Source: Filimonas sp. (lineage in GTDB: Bacteria; Bacteroidota; Bacteroidia; Chitinophagales; Chitinophagaceae). From it: a DNA stretch of 64,000 bases. The DNA is taken from the NCBI GenBank assembly GCA_017306865.1, contig JAFKHH010000021.1, positions 79,148 through 143,147 on the forward strand, written 5' to 3'. The notes under the pieces are model-generated. The model saw nothing but the letters and a program-made list of their open reading frames with translations. It made no database searches and was not told the DNA's origin. How positions within the stretch are numbered: position 1 is the first letter of the stretch; the number at the start of each line of letters is the position of its first letter. Position numbers and translations under genes: made by a program. Of the stretch, positions 16,703 through 26,744 are shown piece after piece.

Positions 16703-19700
16703 TTAGTTTGATGAAATCAGCTCGCCGTTTTCATCATATTTATTTGTCTTTATTTTTTCCTGTAACCCCTGGAACAGTACATATAATGCGGGTATAGCAA
16801 ATACGCCCAGCAAGGTGCCGAACAGCATTCCACCTATTGAGCCAACACCTATAGAGCGGTTGCCATTAGCGCCTACGCCTGTTGAAAAGAGCAAAGGCAA
16901 GAGGCCGCATATAAACGCGAGGGATGTCATTAAAATAGGCCGTATCCTGATCCTTGCACCGGCTATAGCACTTTCCATCAGGCTTACTCCTTTTTTTCGT
17001 TGCTCTAGTGACAGTTCTACCATAAGAATGGCGTTTTTAGCAAGCAGGCCGATCAGCATGATCATAGAGATCTGTATGTAAATGTTGTTGTCTACGCCAA
17101 ACAGCCATGTAAATACAAAGATGCCGCTCAGGCCTATAGGTAAGGATAGCAATACAGCGAGCGGTAATATGTAGCTTTCATACAGGGCACTAAGCAGGAG
17201 ATACACAAAGCATAAGCTAAGCAGGAAAATGAAGATGGTTTGCGAGCCGCTGTTTTGTTCTTCTTTACTAATGCCGCTGTATTCAACATTATAACCGGGA
17301 GGTAATGTTTTAGCTGCTTCATCGTCTATGGCCAACATAGCCTGTCCTGTGCTTATCTGGTCATTGGGAGAGCCAGTTACGGCTATCGCATTGTACATAT
17401 TGAAGCGTGCAACAGAAGATGGCCCATATACTTTTTTCATATTTACATATTCAGATATTGGCGTCATGCCACCTTTTGCATTCTTAATCATGATGGAATT
17501 CATTTGCTCAAGCGTGCCCCGGTATATAGTGTCTGCCTGCATAATGATCTGGTATTGCTGGCCGAACTGGGTAAAGTTGCTGATGTATGAGCCGCCATAA
17601 AAACTATTCATCACATCCAAAATGCTGGAAGGGGATACGCCATCGTTTTCAGCCTTGGCTACATTTACCTGTACTTCATACTGTGGAAAATTTGGATTGA
17701 AAGCTGTAGCCGCATATTGAATTTCCGGGCGGTTGTTTAGTGACCCTAAGAAATTTTGTGTTACTGCATAGAACTCATTGATCGTATGCCCGCCTCTGTC
17801 TTCTACCTGGAAGGTAAAGCCGCCGCTATTACCAAAGCCTGTAATGGTGGGCTGTTGCATCAGTGTTATAGATGCACCCTGTACTGATTTTATTTTTTTA
17901 TTCAACTGTAGAATGATGTCTTTGTCTGTAACGCCGGGCCGTTGACTCCAGGACGTCAGGCGTAGTATGAGCATACCATAAGAGCTGCCGCTACCACCCA
18001 GGTTATTTTGCCCCAGGGTAGACATGGAGGCCATCACCTGCGGAATAGTATGGCATATACTATCCAGTTGGCGGTTTACAGCTTGTACTCTTTCTTTGGT
18101 AGCTGCTGCCGGCAGGCTGACGTTTACAAAAATGGTTCCCATATCCTCTGCTGGTACAAAGCTGGAAGGTGTGCTTTTGATGAGTGTATAAAACAACCCG
18201 GAAAAGAATAGTACGATCAGGATAGCCAGCCATTTTCGCTTAGCAATACCATGTACTGCGGTGGTATATTTATTTACAATGTTATCATACGTGTTGTTAA
18301 ACCCTTTTTTGAATTTTTGCAGGAAAGAAGTTTTGCCGCTTTCATCATGCGCTTTTGGTGGTTTTAAAAACATAGCCGCCAGTGCAGGGCTAAGTGTTAA
18401 CGCATTTAAAGCAGAGATCATAATAGCTATAGCGAGCGTAACACCGAACTGTTTATAAAAAACACCGGCAGAGCCTCCCATAAAAGTCACAGGTAAAAAA
18501 ACGGAAGCCATCACCAGTGTAATAGAGACAATAGCGGCAGCTATTTCTCCCATCGCATCTATAGATGCTTTGCGCGGCGATGTGTAACCATGTTCCAGTT
18601 TACTATGTACAGATTCTACGACCACTATGGCGTCATCTACTACTATACCGATAGCTAGTACCAATGCAAAGAGCGTAAGCAGGTTCAGGCTATAACCCAG
18701 CAGGTACAGAAAGAAAAAGGTGCCGATAATGGAAACCGGAACAGATATGCCGTGTATAATGGTAGAGCGAACGTCTTGCAGAAAGATGAGGATAACAAGA
18801 AACACCAGCAGAAAACACTCCACAAGTGTGTGTATTACTTTATTGATGCTTTCACTTAAAAAGTTGTTGATGTTTACCAGCTCTATACTTTTTACACCGG
18901 AGGGAAAAGTGGTAGCTGCTGCTGTTATCACTTTTTGCGACCCCACTATTACATCCTGCGCATTGGAGCCCGGCGTCTGGCTTACTGCAATAGCTACGGC
19001 GGGCATACCATTAATGGTGGTAGCGCTGGTATAAGTTTGCGTGCCCAGTTCTATTCTTGCAATGTCTTTCAGGTACAGGTATTGGCCATTGCCTATTGTT
19101 TTTATAACGATGTTTTCAAACTGCTGTGGTTGTGTAAGCGTGCCCTGGTAAGTAAGATCATATTGAAAGGCCTGGTTGCCATTGTCGCCAATCTTTCCGG
19201 GAGCAGCGTTAAAATTTTGTGCATTGAGTGCGTTAGTTACGTCTGCGGGCAGTACACCATAAGAGGCCATCTTATCAGGCTGCAACCATAAGCGCATAGC
19301 ATAGGTCATTGCTCCGCCAAATACATTCGCACCTCCCACGCCATTCACTCTTTGCAACTGTGGCACAACGTTTATGGCAGCATAATTCTGTAAAAATTTT
19401 TGATCATATTGACTGTTGGCGCTGTATAAACCTACAATGAGTACGTTGCTGTTTTGCTGCTTACGTACAGTTACACCTGCTTGTGTTACCGCCTGTGGTA
19501 ATTTGGATAACACTGTGCTGATCCTGTTTTGTACATCCACTGCTGCCTGGTCGGGATCGGTGTCTACGCCAAAGAAAACACTGATAGAGGCAGAGCCTGT
19601 ATTGCTTGCTGTGGAGGTCATATAAGACATGCCTTCCACACCATTGATCTGTTGTTCCAGCGGTATTATCACACTATTGATCAGTGTAGTGGTGTTGGCA

Positions 19701-19852
19701 CCGGGGTATGATGCGGATACCTGCACTGTTGGCGGCGCAATATTAGGATACTGTGCTACGGGCATTTTGCTTAACCCCATTACGCCAAGAAGCACAATGA
19801 TTACGGAGATCACCGTACTTAGTACCGGCCTTTCTATGAACAGCTTTAACAT
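16703..19852 (-). CDS. RND efflux pump, HAE1 (AcrB-like) family
   Basis: This is an inner-membrane proton-driven drug exporter of 1049 residues, the normal length. Twelve membrane helices are visible, with two large periplasmic loops. The N-terminus begins with FIERPVLSTVISVIIVLLG, a typical family start. The proton-relay aspartates lie in AIGIVVDDAIVVVE in TM4, and SVFLPVTFMGG and GLLAKNAILMVE are other hallmark motifs. It works as a trimer with the adaptor encoded 3 bp upstream and the outer-membrane factor 12 bp downstream. The assignment to the multidrug HAE1 class (rather than heavy-metal or Sec-type RND) rests on the TM4 DD motif and the overall resemblance to AcrB/MexB. Confidence 0.96.
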   Translation of the reverse strand: MLKLFIERPVLSTVISVIIVLLGVMGLSKMPVAQYPNIAPPTVQVSASYPGANTTTLINSVIIPLEQQINGVEGMSYMTSTASNTGSASISVFFGVDTDPDQAAVDVQNRISTVLSKLPQAVTQAGVTVRKQQNSNVLIVGLYSANSQYDQKFLQNYAAINVVPQLQRVNGVGGANVFGGAMTYAMRLWLQPDKMASYGVLPADVTNALNAQNFNAAPGKIGDNGNQAFQYDLTYQGTLTQPQQFENIVIKTIGNGQYLYLKDIARIELGTQTYTSATTINGMPAVAIAVSQTPGSNAQDVIVGSQKVITAAATTFPSGVKSIELVNINNFLSESINKVIHTLVECFLLVFLVILIFLQDVRSTIIHGISVPVSIIGTFFFLYLLGYSLNLLTLFALVLAIGIVVDDAIVVVESVHSKLEHGYTSPRKASIDAMGEIAAAIVSITLVMASVFLPVTFMGGSAGVFYKQFGVTLAIAIMISALNALTLSPALAAMFLKPPKAHDESGKTSFLQKFKKGFNNTYDNIVNKYTTAVHGIAKRKWLAILIVLFFSGLFYTLIKSTPSSFVPAEDMGTIFVNVSLPAAATKERVQAVNRQLDSICHTIPQVMASMSTLGQNNLGGSGSSYGMLILRLTSWSQRPGVTDKDIILQLNKKIKSVQGASITLMQQPTITGFGNSGGFTFQVEDRGGHTINEFYAVTQNFLGSLNNRPEIQYAATAFNPNFPQYEVQVNVAKAENDGVSPSSILDVMNSFYGGSYISNFTQFGQQYQIIMQADTIYRGTLEQMNSIMIKNAKGGMTPISEYVNMKKVYGPSSVARFNMYNAIAVTGSPNDQISTGQAMLAIDDEAAKTLPPGYNVEYSGISKEEQNSGSQTIFIFLLSLCFVYLLLSALYESYILPLAVLLSLPIGLSGIFVFTWLFGVDNNIYIQISMIMLIGLLAKNAILMVELSLEQRKKGVSLMESAIAGARIRIRPILMTSLAFICGLLPLLFSTGVGANGNRSIGVGSIGGMLFGTLLGVFAIPALYVLFQGLQEKIKTNKYDENGELISSN

Positions 19853-19855
19853 ACG

Positions 19856-21010
19856 TTATTGATTATTGTTCCTATCCATACGGTTGAAAATACTATCCTG
19901 GTTAACAGTCATCGGTTTTATAACTGTGCTGTCGCGTATATTCAGCCCATTTAATAAGATCCGGTCTCCGGGGTTAATGCCACTGGTGATAACGGTAAAA
20001 TTTCCATCGTCTGTAGTAGAGGTGTTTACCAGCGTGCTTATTACCTTATTGCCGTCGATCAATTTGTACACAAAAGATTTGTCCTGTAGCTGGTAAATGG
20101 CTATTTGGGGAACAAGTAATGCGGAGTCGTCCGTTCGTGGAATGCGGACTGTTGCGCTTGCGCCGCTTTGTATAACACCCAGGGTATTGTGAAAGGCTGC
20201 TTTAAAAGTAGTGGTGCCGCTACCTGGGTCTATTGCGCCTCCGGCAGTCTGCATAGTACCCTTTACAGGGTAGGTGCTGCCATTGGCTAAGACAAGTGTA
20301 AGAGGTGGTATGTGCGATATTTTTTCTGTCATTGTGGTGCCAGGCAAACGTTGCATCATGCCCAGCACTTGCTTTTCTGTAAGTGAGAAGTACGCGTATA
20401 TGTTGCCGGTGTTAGATAGCGTAGTTAACGGGTCTGTATTGGTGCTATTGATCAGTGCGCCTACTTTGTAGGGAATAAGGCCGATGGTGCCATTCTGTGG
20501 GCTTTTAATATAGGTGTACCCCAGGTTGGTTTGTGCGTTGGCCAGTGTGGCATTAGCCTGTGCCAGCGCGGCTTCTTCGGATTGTAAAGTGTACACGGCT
20601 GCATCTAACTGGTATTTGCTTACAATTTCATTTGCTACAAGCGGCTTCACTTTTTCTACATTCATTCGCGCCGTGTTTACATTTGCTTCTGCAATTTTTA
20701 TAGCAGCTTTGGCTGTGAGAATGTCCTGGTCGTACTGGGGATTTTTTATTCTGAAGAGTAATTGCCCTTTCTGTACAGTAGCGCCTTCTTCTACATATAT
20801 ATTCTCCAGGTAGCCGGCTACCATGGGCCGGATCTCCACAATGTTTTCTCCCTGTACAGTGGCAGGGTGAGACCAATAAAACGTTACTTTTTGAGGTGTG
20901 ACGGTTAATACCTGGAAGGCTGAAATTTCTTTGTCTTTTTTTACCTGTTTCTGTTTACAGGAGAGGATAAGTAAAGTGCCGGTTATGACTAGAATAATAC
21001 TTGATTTCAT
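19856..21010 (-). CDS. RND efflux periplasmic adaptor
   Basis: This membrane fusion protein links pump and outer-membrane factor. I use the ATG at 21010, which gives a lipoprotein signal ending LILSC and 384 residues; the longer frame adds 20 residues before the signal. The order of parts is normal: a lipoyl half (IVEIRPMVAGYLENIYVEEG at ~55-75, where VxPxVxGxI-like motifs sit), an alpha-hairpin at ~90-155 rich in Ala/Gln, the second lipoyl half (TYIKSPQNGTIG), a beta-barrel and a membrane-proximal domain. It is the first gene of the operon and lies 3 bp before the pump gene. No regulator is adjacent on the promoter side. Confidence 0.94.
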   Translation of the reverse strand: MKSSIILVITGTLLILSCKQKQVKKDKEISAFQVLTVTPQKVTFYWSHPATVQGENIVEIRPMVAGYLENIYVEEGATVQKGQLLFRIKNPQYDQDILTAKAAIKIAEANVNTARMNVEKVKPLVANEIVSKYQLDAAVYTLQSEEAALAQANATLANAQTNLGYTYIKSPQNGTIGLIPYKVGALINSTNTDPLTTLSNTGNIYAYFSLTEKQVLGMMQRLPGTTMTEKISHIPPLTLVLANGSTYPVKGTMQTAGGAIDPGSGTTTFKAAFHNTLGVIQSGASATVRIPRTDDSALLVPQIAIYQLQDKSFVYKLIDGNKVISTLVNTSTTDDGNFTVITSGINPGDRILLNGLNIRDSTVIKPMTVNQDSIFNRMDRNNNQ

Positions 21011-21597
21011 ATTGAAAAGTGTAAGGGGATGAAACCGAATACCAACCTGATGTTGTGTTAGCTGTATCAATTTATTACTTAATTATGGCTTTTATTGATT
21101 TGACCTCACGGTTTTAATATTTTTTTACATATTGAATGCCTGGGTTATGAAGCTAAAGAAAAGGTATCTCCACGGCACCATTATCCGGGTAAGATGTGCT
21201 GCATGACAGCTATTTATATCAGCGGCTAATGTCAAGAAAACACACAAAGTGATAAAAGGTTTATAGACGGGTCTTAAATCTTCAACCGGGAGGTGCAGAT
21301 CTTCTGAGAGATGTGAAAGCATGTAGCTGAGGTTATTTCTTATGCCTTGCTGTATAATCAAGAGTTGTGTTTCCTGGTCTTCTTTGGTATTCTTAACCTC
21401 ATAGGGAGGCCTGTAGTTTTGTAACTAAAATGACAGCAGGTAAAACCCGCTGCCTCGAATGATAAATTAGTATAGCCGTTGAATGACTGACTACCATATC
21501 CATCAGTAGTTACCAGGCTTATTGCATTCGTCTATAGTTGTACAGCGCTAGTCTTGCTAATGATATGGCAAGTCATAAATCTCACTTCGCTGTTCGA
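21011..21597. other. intergenic region upstream of the efflux operon
   Basis: No gene is supported here. A 78-codon frame on the minus strand (21361-21125) shows no recognisable domain and has the composition of chance reading. The operon promoter should lie between about 21011 and 21125, but I could not pick a convincing TAnnTTTG box. The region runs into a cluster of repeats from about 21598. Confidence 0.5.
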
Positions 21598-21846
21598 CAT
21601 GTTCCGAAGGGCATGTCGAGCCTGGATGAGACGGATTTGTAAGCCGTGTCTTCACACATCGGTAGGTAACTGGTTCGTGAGGACACGAACCAGGGCGACA
21701 GGAATGCCATTAAGCTAAGAGTGGGCCACTTTCAAAAAGCATATTTCTGACTATGGCTGCACTTAAAAAGTGGCCCACTCTAGCGCTTCATTTTTAAGTC
21801 CGTTTAATTTAATGGCGCCGTTGCCTAGCATGTTCCGAAGGGCATG
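21598..21846. repeat. cluster of direct and inverted repeats
   Basis: The 18-mer CATGTTCCGAAGGGCATG occurs at 21598-21615 and again at 21829-21846. Between them lie a hairpin TGGTTCGTG / CACGAACCA (21671-21692) and a perfect 15-bp inverted repeat AGAGTGGGCCACTTT / AAAGTGGCCCACTCT (21718-21732 and 21767-21781). No coding sequence is seen. The 18-mers may be the edges of a non-coding element with the two hairpins inside. Confidence 0.6.
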
Positions 21847-21869
21847 CCGAAACCTGTGTATTCGGGAAA

Positions 21870-21961
21870 CTACCGATATCTGATCCCTACTGGATTATAG
21901 CCCGATTCTATAAAAGCTTTGTATTTGAAATGCAGATCCCGTAGGGATCAGATATCGGTAG
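21870..21961. repeat. perfect 21-bp inverted repeat, 92-bp element
   Basis: CTACCGATATCTGATCCCTAC from 21870 to 21890 is exactly complementary to 21941-21961, with a 50-bp spacer. The GATCCCTAC/GTAGGGATC words are typical of extragenic palindromes in Bacteroidota. It follows directly on the repeat cluster before it. No T-run follows, so an intrinsic terminator is unlikely. Confidence 0.65.
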
Positions 21962-22202
21962 CATATATTTTATCTGGGTCTTTTGCATGCCGTAGGTATG
22001 CAACCTTGTTATGAAAGATGTGGGTACACAGTAGGGTCAGAGACCATGATGATTCTTGTGGGGGACGATGAACGGAGCGTCGCAAGGGACGGTTAATCAT
22101 AGCGGTGGGGTCGGGATAAAAAATGGCTGGGGCATAAAAAAAACGTGTGGAAATAGTCAAAGACCGTTTCCACACGACATAAAGGATGGGTTAGTAAGTA
22201 TG

Positions 22203-22514
22203 CTATTTTTTTGCTGCTTTCTTTTTTGCAGGTGATTTTTTAGCCGGGCTTTTCTTTGCTGTAGCTCTTTTGGCCGGTGCTGCCACTTCTTTTTTAGCCG
22301 GAGCTGGTGGTGGAGTAGCTGCAGTTTGCCCGCTGCCTGTAGCAGTAAAGCCTTCACTTAGGATCTTTACAGCTTTTTTTAGCCTATGTTCAAATTTCTT
22401 ATCGCCAAGCGCTGCTTTCAGGTGAGGCAGGGCGTTTGCCACTAGGGTGCTTATCTGTTTACGGGCTTCTTTTTTGGTGGGTGTCACTGGTTGTTTTGTA
22501 GGTTTATCAGCCAT
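22203..22514 (-). CDS. histone H1-like Lys/Ala-rich protein
   Basis: This small basic protein of 103 residues has two parts. Residues ~1-58 are a helical domain (ISTLVANALPHLKAALGDKKFEHRL) that starts after a Lys/Thr/Pro stretch. Residues ~65-103 form a low-complexity tail of Pro, Ala and Lys with repeated AKKSPAKKSPAKKK units, like eukaryotic histone H1 tails. Proteins with such tails bind DNA without sequence specificity and compact the nucleoid. The helical part differs from the classic HctA/Hc1 type, so a role in nucleoid binding is inferred from the tail. It is transcribed alone, divergent from the riboswitch-RNR unit. Confidence 0.75.
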   Translation of the reverse strand: MADKPTKQPVTPTKKEARKQISTLVANALPHLKAALGDKKFEHRLKKAVKILSEGFTATGSGQTAATPPPAPAKKEVAAPAKRATAKKSPAKKSPAKKKAAKK

Positions 22515-22810
22515 ATAATTATGATTAATGAAAAAATGATAACACTAATTTAATATTAAAGTTTATCACCGAATGTTAAGTTTTATTAGCGAAGGCTGAC
22601 CGGGGTCGATAAGCCTGTAAGAAACCGGCGAATATTTTTTACGCTAATGGATGTCTTTGGGAGCAAATGCCGGGTTTCCTGCCTTAACTATAAAATAATA
22701 TTTTCTACGGATTTTGATCGGTCTAAATGCGGAAATTGTTCGTGCAAACTGCGGCCTTTTTTTTCAACACGGTGTGTATATTGTTTTTACCTATTCTATC
22801 TTCTGCGTAA

Positions 22811-22818
22811 TACCTTTG
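22811..22818 (+). promoter_or_regulatory. promoter -7 box of the riboswitch-nrdBA unit
   Basis: TACCTTTG is an exact match to the Bacteroidota -7 consensus TAnnTTTG. A T-rich stretch (ATTGTTTTTACC) lies 22-30 bp upstream where a -33 element would be, although the spacing is not ideal. Transcription would start near 22825, just before the first base of the aptamer at 22828. This agreement supports both calls. Confidence 0.6.
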
Positions 22819-22827
22819 ACCTAGTCA

Positions 22828-23064
22828 TTTGGTTCTTGGGTGGATAACTCTATCCGCCAGGATGAAAAGGGAAACCGGTGCGATTCCGGTGCTATCCCCG
22901 TAGCTGTAATCCTTATACTAATTAAGTCAGAGTTGCCGCCAAACCCGGTAACGGGAGTAACGGACAAGATGTCTGACCGGAGTTTTCGGAACTACAAAAC
23001 CACTGTTCCGGTATGCCCGGAATGGGAAGGTGTCTGAAAACAGGAAAGCCAGAAGACCTGCCAA
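22828..23064 (+). promoter_or_regulatory. cobalamin (B12) riboswitch
   Basis: The conserved core is plain: AGGGAA, then GGTGCGATTCC, CCCCGTAGCTGTAA a little further on, and the B12 box GCCAGAAGACCTGCC at 23047-23061. The 5' TTGG can pair with the CCAA at the end to form P1. Between core and B12 box is a long variable arm. The reading start of nrdB is 127 bp downstream. In that leader AAAGGC (around 23094) can pair with GCCTTT before a T-run at 23138-23145, a possible terminator used when B12 is bound. The aptamer class is known to repress genes for B12-independent isozymes as well as B12 uptake and synthesis. Confidence 0.93.
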
Positions 23065-23190
23065 TATGACGACAGTAACTGTGGCCTTCGGAGGAAAGGC
23101 AAGGGCGTTATACACAAGTTGTAAAAACCTGTATAGGCCTTTTTTGCTCCGGTGGGTACGAATGAAATCACTAAACAAAACGCGTTGGTA

Positions 23191-24162
23191 ATGGAGAATG
23201 AATTGCTTTTAAAAGAGAACAAAGACAGGTTTGTTCTGTTGCCCATCAACTACCCGAGAGTGTGGGAAATGTATAAAAAGCACGAAGCCAGTTTCTGGAC
23301 TGCTGAGGAAATAGACCTGAGCGGCGATCTGAAGGACTGGGCTGCTTTGAATGATGGCGAAAGGCATTTCATTTCGCATGTACTGGCCTTCTTTGCAGCG
23401 AGCGATGGTATTGTAAACGAAAACCTGGCAGTGAACTTCATGAGTGAGGTACAGTTGCCGGAAGCGCGCTGTTTTTACGGTTTCCAGATCATGATGGAAA
23501 ACATCCATTCTGAAACATACGCATTGCTGATCGATACTTACGTAAAAGATCCGGCGGAAAAGAACCGCCTGTTCCACGCTATAGATACGGTGCCGGCTGT
23601 AAAGAAAAAAGCAGAGTGGGCTTTGCGCTGGATTGAGAATGGCAACTTCGCAGAACGCCTGGTGGCATTTGCTGCGGTAGAAGGCATTTTCTTCAGTGGT
23701 AGCTTCTGTTCTATTTTCTGGATGAAAAAGCGTGGCCTGATGCCGGGTCTGACATTCAGCAATGAACTGATCAGCCGTGACGAGGGTTTGCATTGCGAAT
23801 TTGCCTGTTTGCTATATAGCATGCTTGAAAATAAATTGTCGCAGGAGGAAGTATATTCTATCATCGGCGACGCGATCACGATCGAAAAAGAATTTATTAC
23901 AGACGCATTGCCTGTAGACCTGATCGGTATGAACGCTAAACTGATGCAACAGTACATTGAGTTTGTTGCAGACAGGTGGCTGGGGGAGCTGGGTTATCCT
24001 AAAATGTTTAACACAGCAAATCCATTTGACTTTATGGAGATGATTTCCCTGCAGGGCAAAACTAACTTCTTTGAAAAGAGAGTAGGAGATTACCAAAAAG
24101 CGGGCGTAATGTCTTCTAATAATAAAGAAGCTCAGTCTTTCTCACTTGACGAAGACTTCTAA
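23191..24162 (+). CDS. nrdB: class Ia ribonucleotide reductase beta subunit
   Basis: This subunit holds the diiron-tyrosyl radical that starts reduction of ribonucleotides by NrdA. I use the ATG at 23191 (323 residues); a GTG at 23152 would add 13 residues. All iron ligands expected from the eukaryote-like R2 family are present: Asp42 (EEIDLS), Glu103 and His106 (MENIHSETY), Glu164 (VEGIFF), Glu198 and His201 (RDEGLH). The radical Tyr is Tyr110. The C-terminus FSLDEDF matches the tail that docks into the large subunit. It is the first gene behind the cobalamin riboswitch, so B12 should lower its expression. nrdA follows after 118 bp that contain a strong hairpin. Confidence 0.97.
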   Translation: MENELLLKENKDRFVLLPINYPRVWEMYKKHEASFWTAEEIDLSGDLKDWAALNDGERHFISHVLAFFAASDGIVNENLAVNFMSEVQLPEARCFYGFQIMMENIHSETYALLIDTYVKDPAEKNRLFHAIDTVPAVKKKAEWALRWIENGNFAERLVAFAAVEGIFFSGSFCSIFWMKKRGLMPGLTFSNELISRDEGLHCEFACLLYSMLENKLSQEEVYSIIGDAITIEKEFITDALPVDLIGMNAKLMQQYIEFVADRWLGELGYPKMFNTANPFDFMEMISLQGKTNFFEKRVGDYQKAGVMSSNNKEAQSFSLDEDF

Positions 24163-24167
24163 ATATA

Positions 24168-24206
24168 GTTTCCATGTTTCACAATTTCATTATGAAACAT
24201 GGAAAC
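24168..24206 (+). promoter_or_regulatory. intercistronic hairpin between nrdB and nrdA
   Basis: GTTTCCATGTTTCA (24168-24181) is perfectly complementary to 24193-24206, with an 11-base loop. It begins 6 bp after the nrdB stop. No T-run follows, so it is not a typical terminator. It could protect the nrdB 3' end, be a processing site, or adjust the amount of nrdA message. Confidence 0.6.
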
Positions 24207-24280
24207 TTCTGAAACAACCAAATCCAATTGCTATAAGAACTATGAACTAACATTAACTAACCAATTTTAAATTCTGTGCC

Positions 24281-26677
24281 ATGTTTGTAATTAAAAGAAA
24301 AGGAAACAAGGAGAGCGTAAAATTTGATAAGATCACGGCTCGTATTCAGAAGCTATCTTACGGGTTAAGCCCGTTGGTGGATGTGATTGATGTAGCTAAG
24401 AAAGTGGTGGAAGGTATTTACGATGGCGTTACAACGACGGAACTGGATAACCTGGCAGCGGAAACAGCCGCATCACTTACGATAAAACACCCGGATTATG
24501 CACTGCTGGCATCACGCATAGCTGTGAGCAACCTGCATAAAAACACGATCAAGTCTTTCTCTGAAACAATGGAGTTGTTGTACAACTATATTGATCCGGC
24601 TTCAGGCAAGTTGTTGCCTTTGCTGGCTGATGATGTGATGGAAGTGATAAGGGCAAATGCTGAATTGCTGGATAGCAGTATTATATATGACCGTGATTTC
24701 GGTTTTGACTACTTCGGTTTTAAAACACTGGAGAAATCTTACCTGCTGCGTACAAATGGTAAAGTGGCTGAAAGGCCGCAACACATGTACATGCGCGTGG
24801 CAATCGGTATTCATAAAGACGATGTGGAGAGTGCGATCAAAACATACAACCTGATGAGTGAACGTTGGTTTACACATGCTACGCCAACTCTGTTCAACGC
24901 GGGTACGCCAAAACCACAGATGTCATCCTGCTTCCTGCTGACAATGAAAGAGGATAGCATAGATGGTATCTACGACACACTGAAACAAACAGCTAAGATA
25001 TCTCAGAGCGCAGGCGGTATAGGCCTGGCTATTCATAACGTACGTGCTACAGGTAGCTATATCGGCGGTACAAATGGTACAAGTAACGGTATAGTGCCAA
25101 TGCTGCGTGTATTTAACGACACTGCCCGCTATGTAGACCAGGGTGGTGGCAAACGTAAAGGCGCATTTGCCGTATATCTTGAGCCGTGGCATGCGGATGT
25201 GTTCGAGTTCCTGGACCTGAGAAAGAATCACGGTAAAGAAGAACTGAGAGCGCGCGACCTGTTCTATGCGTTGTGGATCTGCGACCTGTTTATGCAACGT
25301 GTAGAGGAAAACGGCGAGTGGAGCCTGTTTTGCCCGAACGAAGCACCGGGTTTGCATGAATGCTTTGGTGATGAGTTTGAAGCATTATATACGAGATACG
25401 AAAAAGAAGGCCGCGCACGTAAAACGATCAAGGCGCAGGACCTGTGGTTTGCAATACTGGACTCACAGATAGAAACAGGTACGCCATACTTGTTGTACAA
25501 AGATGCTGCTAACAAGAAAAGTAACCAGCAAAACCTGGGTACGATCAAGAGTAGTAACCTGTGTACAGAGATCATAGAATATACCAGCCCTGATGAGGTA
25601 GCGGTATGTAACCTTGCATCTCTTGCATTACCTCGCTTTGTACAGGATGACAAATTTGATTTTGAAAAACTGTATGAAGTAACGTATGAGGTAACTAAGA
25701 ACCTGAATAAGATCATTGACTTTAACTACTATCCTGTAGAAGAGGCGCGTAACTCAAACATGCGTCACAGACCAATCGGGTTAGGTGTACAAGGCCTGGC
25801 GGATGTATTCATCCTGATGCGTCTTCCGTTTGAAAGTGACCTGGCAAAAATGTTGAACAAAAACATTTTTGAAACGATCTATTTTGCAGCTATGACTGCA
25901 AGTAATGACCTTGCTAAGGTGCATGGTGCATACGAAACATTTGCAGGTTCTCCTTTGTCACAGGGTAAATTCCAGTTTGACCTGTGGGGACAGTCTGCAT
26001 CTGAAAGATACGATTGGGATGCATTGAGGCAGAGTGTGATCAAACACGGTGTGCGTAACTCACTGCTGGTGGCGCCAATGCCTACTGCATCTACATCACA
26101 GATCCTGGGTAATAACGAATGTTTTGAGCCATACACTTCTAATATTTATACAAGACGTGTATTGAGCGGCGAGTTCATCATTGTAAATAAACATTTGCTG
26201 AAGGACCTTGTAAACCTGAAGCTGTGGAATAATACAATGAAGAATAACATCATTGCTGCAAATGGTTCTATTCAGCACATAGATGAGATACCTGCTGATA
26301 TTAAAGAACTGTACAAAACAGTTTGGGAGATCAAACAGCGTAACCTGATCGATATGGCTGCGGACAGAGGTGCATACATCTGCCAGTCTCAGTCACTGAA
26401 TCTCTTTGTAGATAGCCCTACAGCTTCCAAACTTACCTCTATGCACTTTTATGCATGGAAGAAAGGCCTGAAAACAGGTATGTATTACCTGCGTACGCAA
26501 GCTGCAACGCAAGCTGTACAGTTTACTGTAGAGAAACAAGGCAGTAAAGAAATGGAGCCTGTAATACCGGTAGCAAACACCAGTGCAGAAGATAGTAAAG
26601 TAATAGAGGACATAGAGCCAACTATTACCGGTGAGGTATGCAGAATGGAAGAAGGCTGCGTAGTTTGTGGCTCATAA
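24281..26677 (+). CDS. nrdA: class Ia ribonucleotide reductase alpha subunit
   Basis: This is the catalytic subunit that reduces ribonucleoside diphosphates to deoxy forms, 798 residues. An ATP-cone occupies residues ~1-92 ([17 protein letters not shown]), the allosteric activity site. Catalytic residues match the eukaryotic enzyme almost position for position: Cys217 (MSSCFLL), Asn426, Cys428 and Glu430 (NLCTEI), and Cys443 (AVCNLASL). The radical-transfer tyrosine pair is in TGMYYLR, and the C-terminal redox pair is in GCVVCGS. Together with nrdB it is under the upstream B12 riboswitch, and it ends at an intrinsic terminator. No nrdI/nrdH or class Ib signs are present. Confidence 0.97.
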   Translation: MFVIKRKGNKESVKFDKITARIQKLSYGLSPLVDVIDVAKKVVEGIYDGVTTTELDNLAAETAASLTIKHPDYALLASRIAVSNLHKNTIKSFSETMELLYNYIDPASGKLLPLLADDVMEVIRANAELLDSSIIYDRDFGFDYFGFKTLEKSYLLRTNGKVAERPQHMYMRVAIGIHKDDVESAIKTYNLMSERWFTHATPTLFNAGTPKPQMSSCFLLTMKEDSIDGIYDTLKQTAKISQSAGGIGLAIHNVRATGSYIGGTNGTSNGIVPMLRVFNDTARYVDQGGGKRKGAFAVYLEPWHADVFEFLDLRKNHGKEELRARDLFYALWICDLFMQRVEENGEWSLFCPNEAPGLHECFGDEFEALYTRYEKEGRARKTIKAQDLWFAILDSQIETGTPYLLYKDAANKKSNQQNLGTIKSSNLCTEIIEYTSPDEVAVCNLASLALPRFVQDDKFDFEKLYEVTYEVTKNLNKIIDFNYYPVEEARNSNMRHRPIGLGVQGLADVFILMRLPFESDLAKMLNKNIFETIYFAAMTASNDLAKVHGAYETFAGSPLSQGKFQFDLWGQSASERYDWDALRQSVIKHGVRNSLLVAPMPTASTSQILGNNECFEPYTSNIYTRRVLSGEFIIVNKHLLKDLVNLKLWNNTMKNNIIAANGSIQHIDEIPADIKELYKTVWEIKQRNLIDMAADRGAYICQSQSLNLFVDSPTASKLTSMHFYAWKKGLKTGMYYLRTQAATQAVQFTVEKQGSKEMEPVIPVANTSAEDSKVIEDIEPTITGEVCRMEEGCVVCGS

Positions 26678-26705
26678 ATAGTGTATATATGCTCTAAATA
26701 GAGAT

Positions 26706-26744
26706 AACCCAGGCAATTTCGAAGAGATGCCTGGGTTTTTTATT
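26706..26744 (+). terminator. intrinsic terminator of nrdBA
   Basis: The stem AACCCAGGCA (26706-26715) pairs with TGCCTGGGTT (26728-26737), with a 12-base loop, and a run of T follows to about 26741. It lies 29 bp after the nrdA stop codon. Confidence 0.85.

Noticed and set aside
21125..21361. 78-codon minus-strand frame upstream of the efflux adaptor, considered as a regulator remnant
   Set aside because: No HTH or regulator motif can be seen, and its composition looks random.
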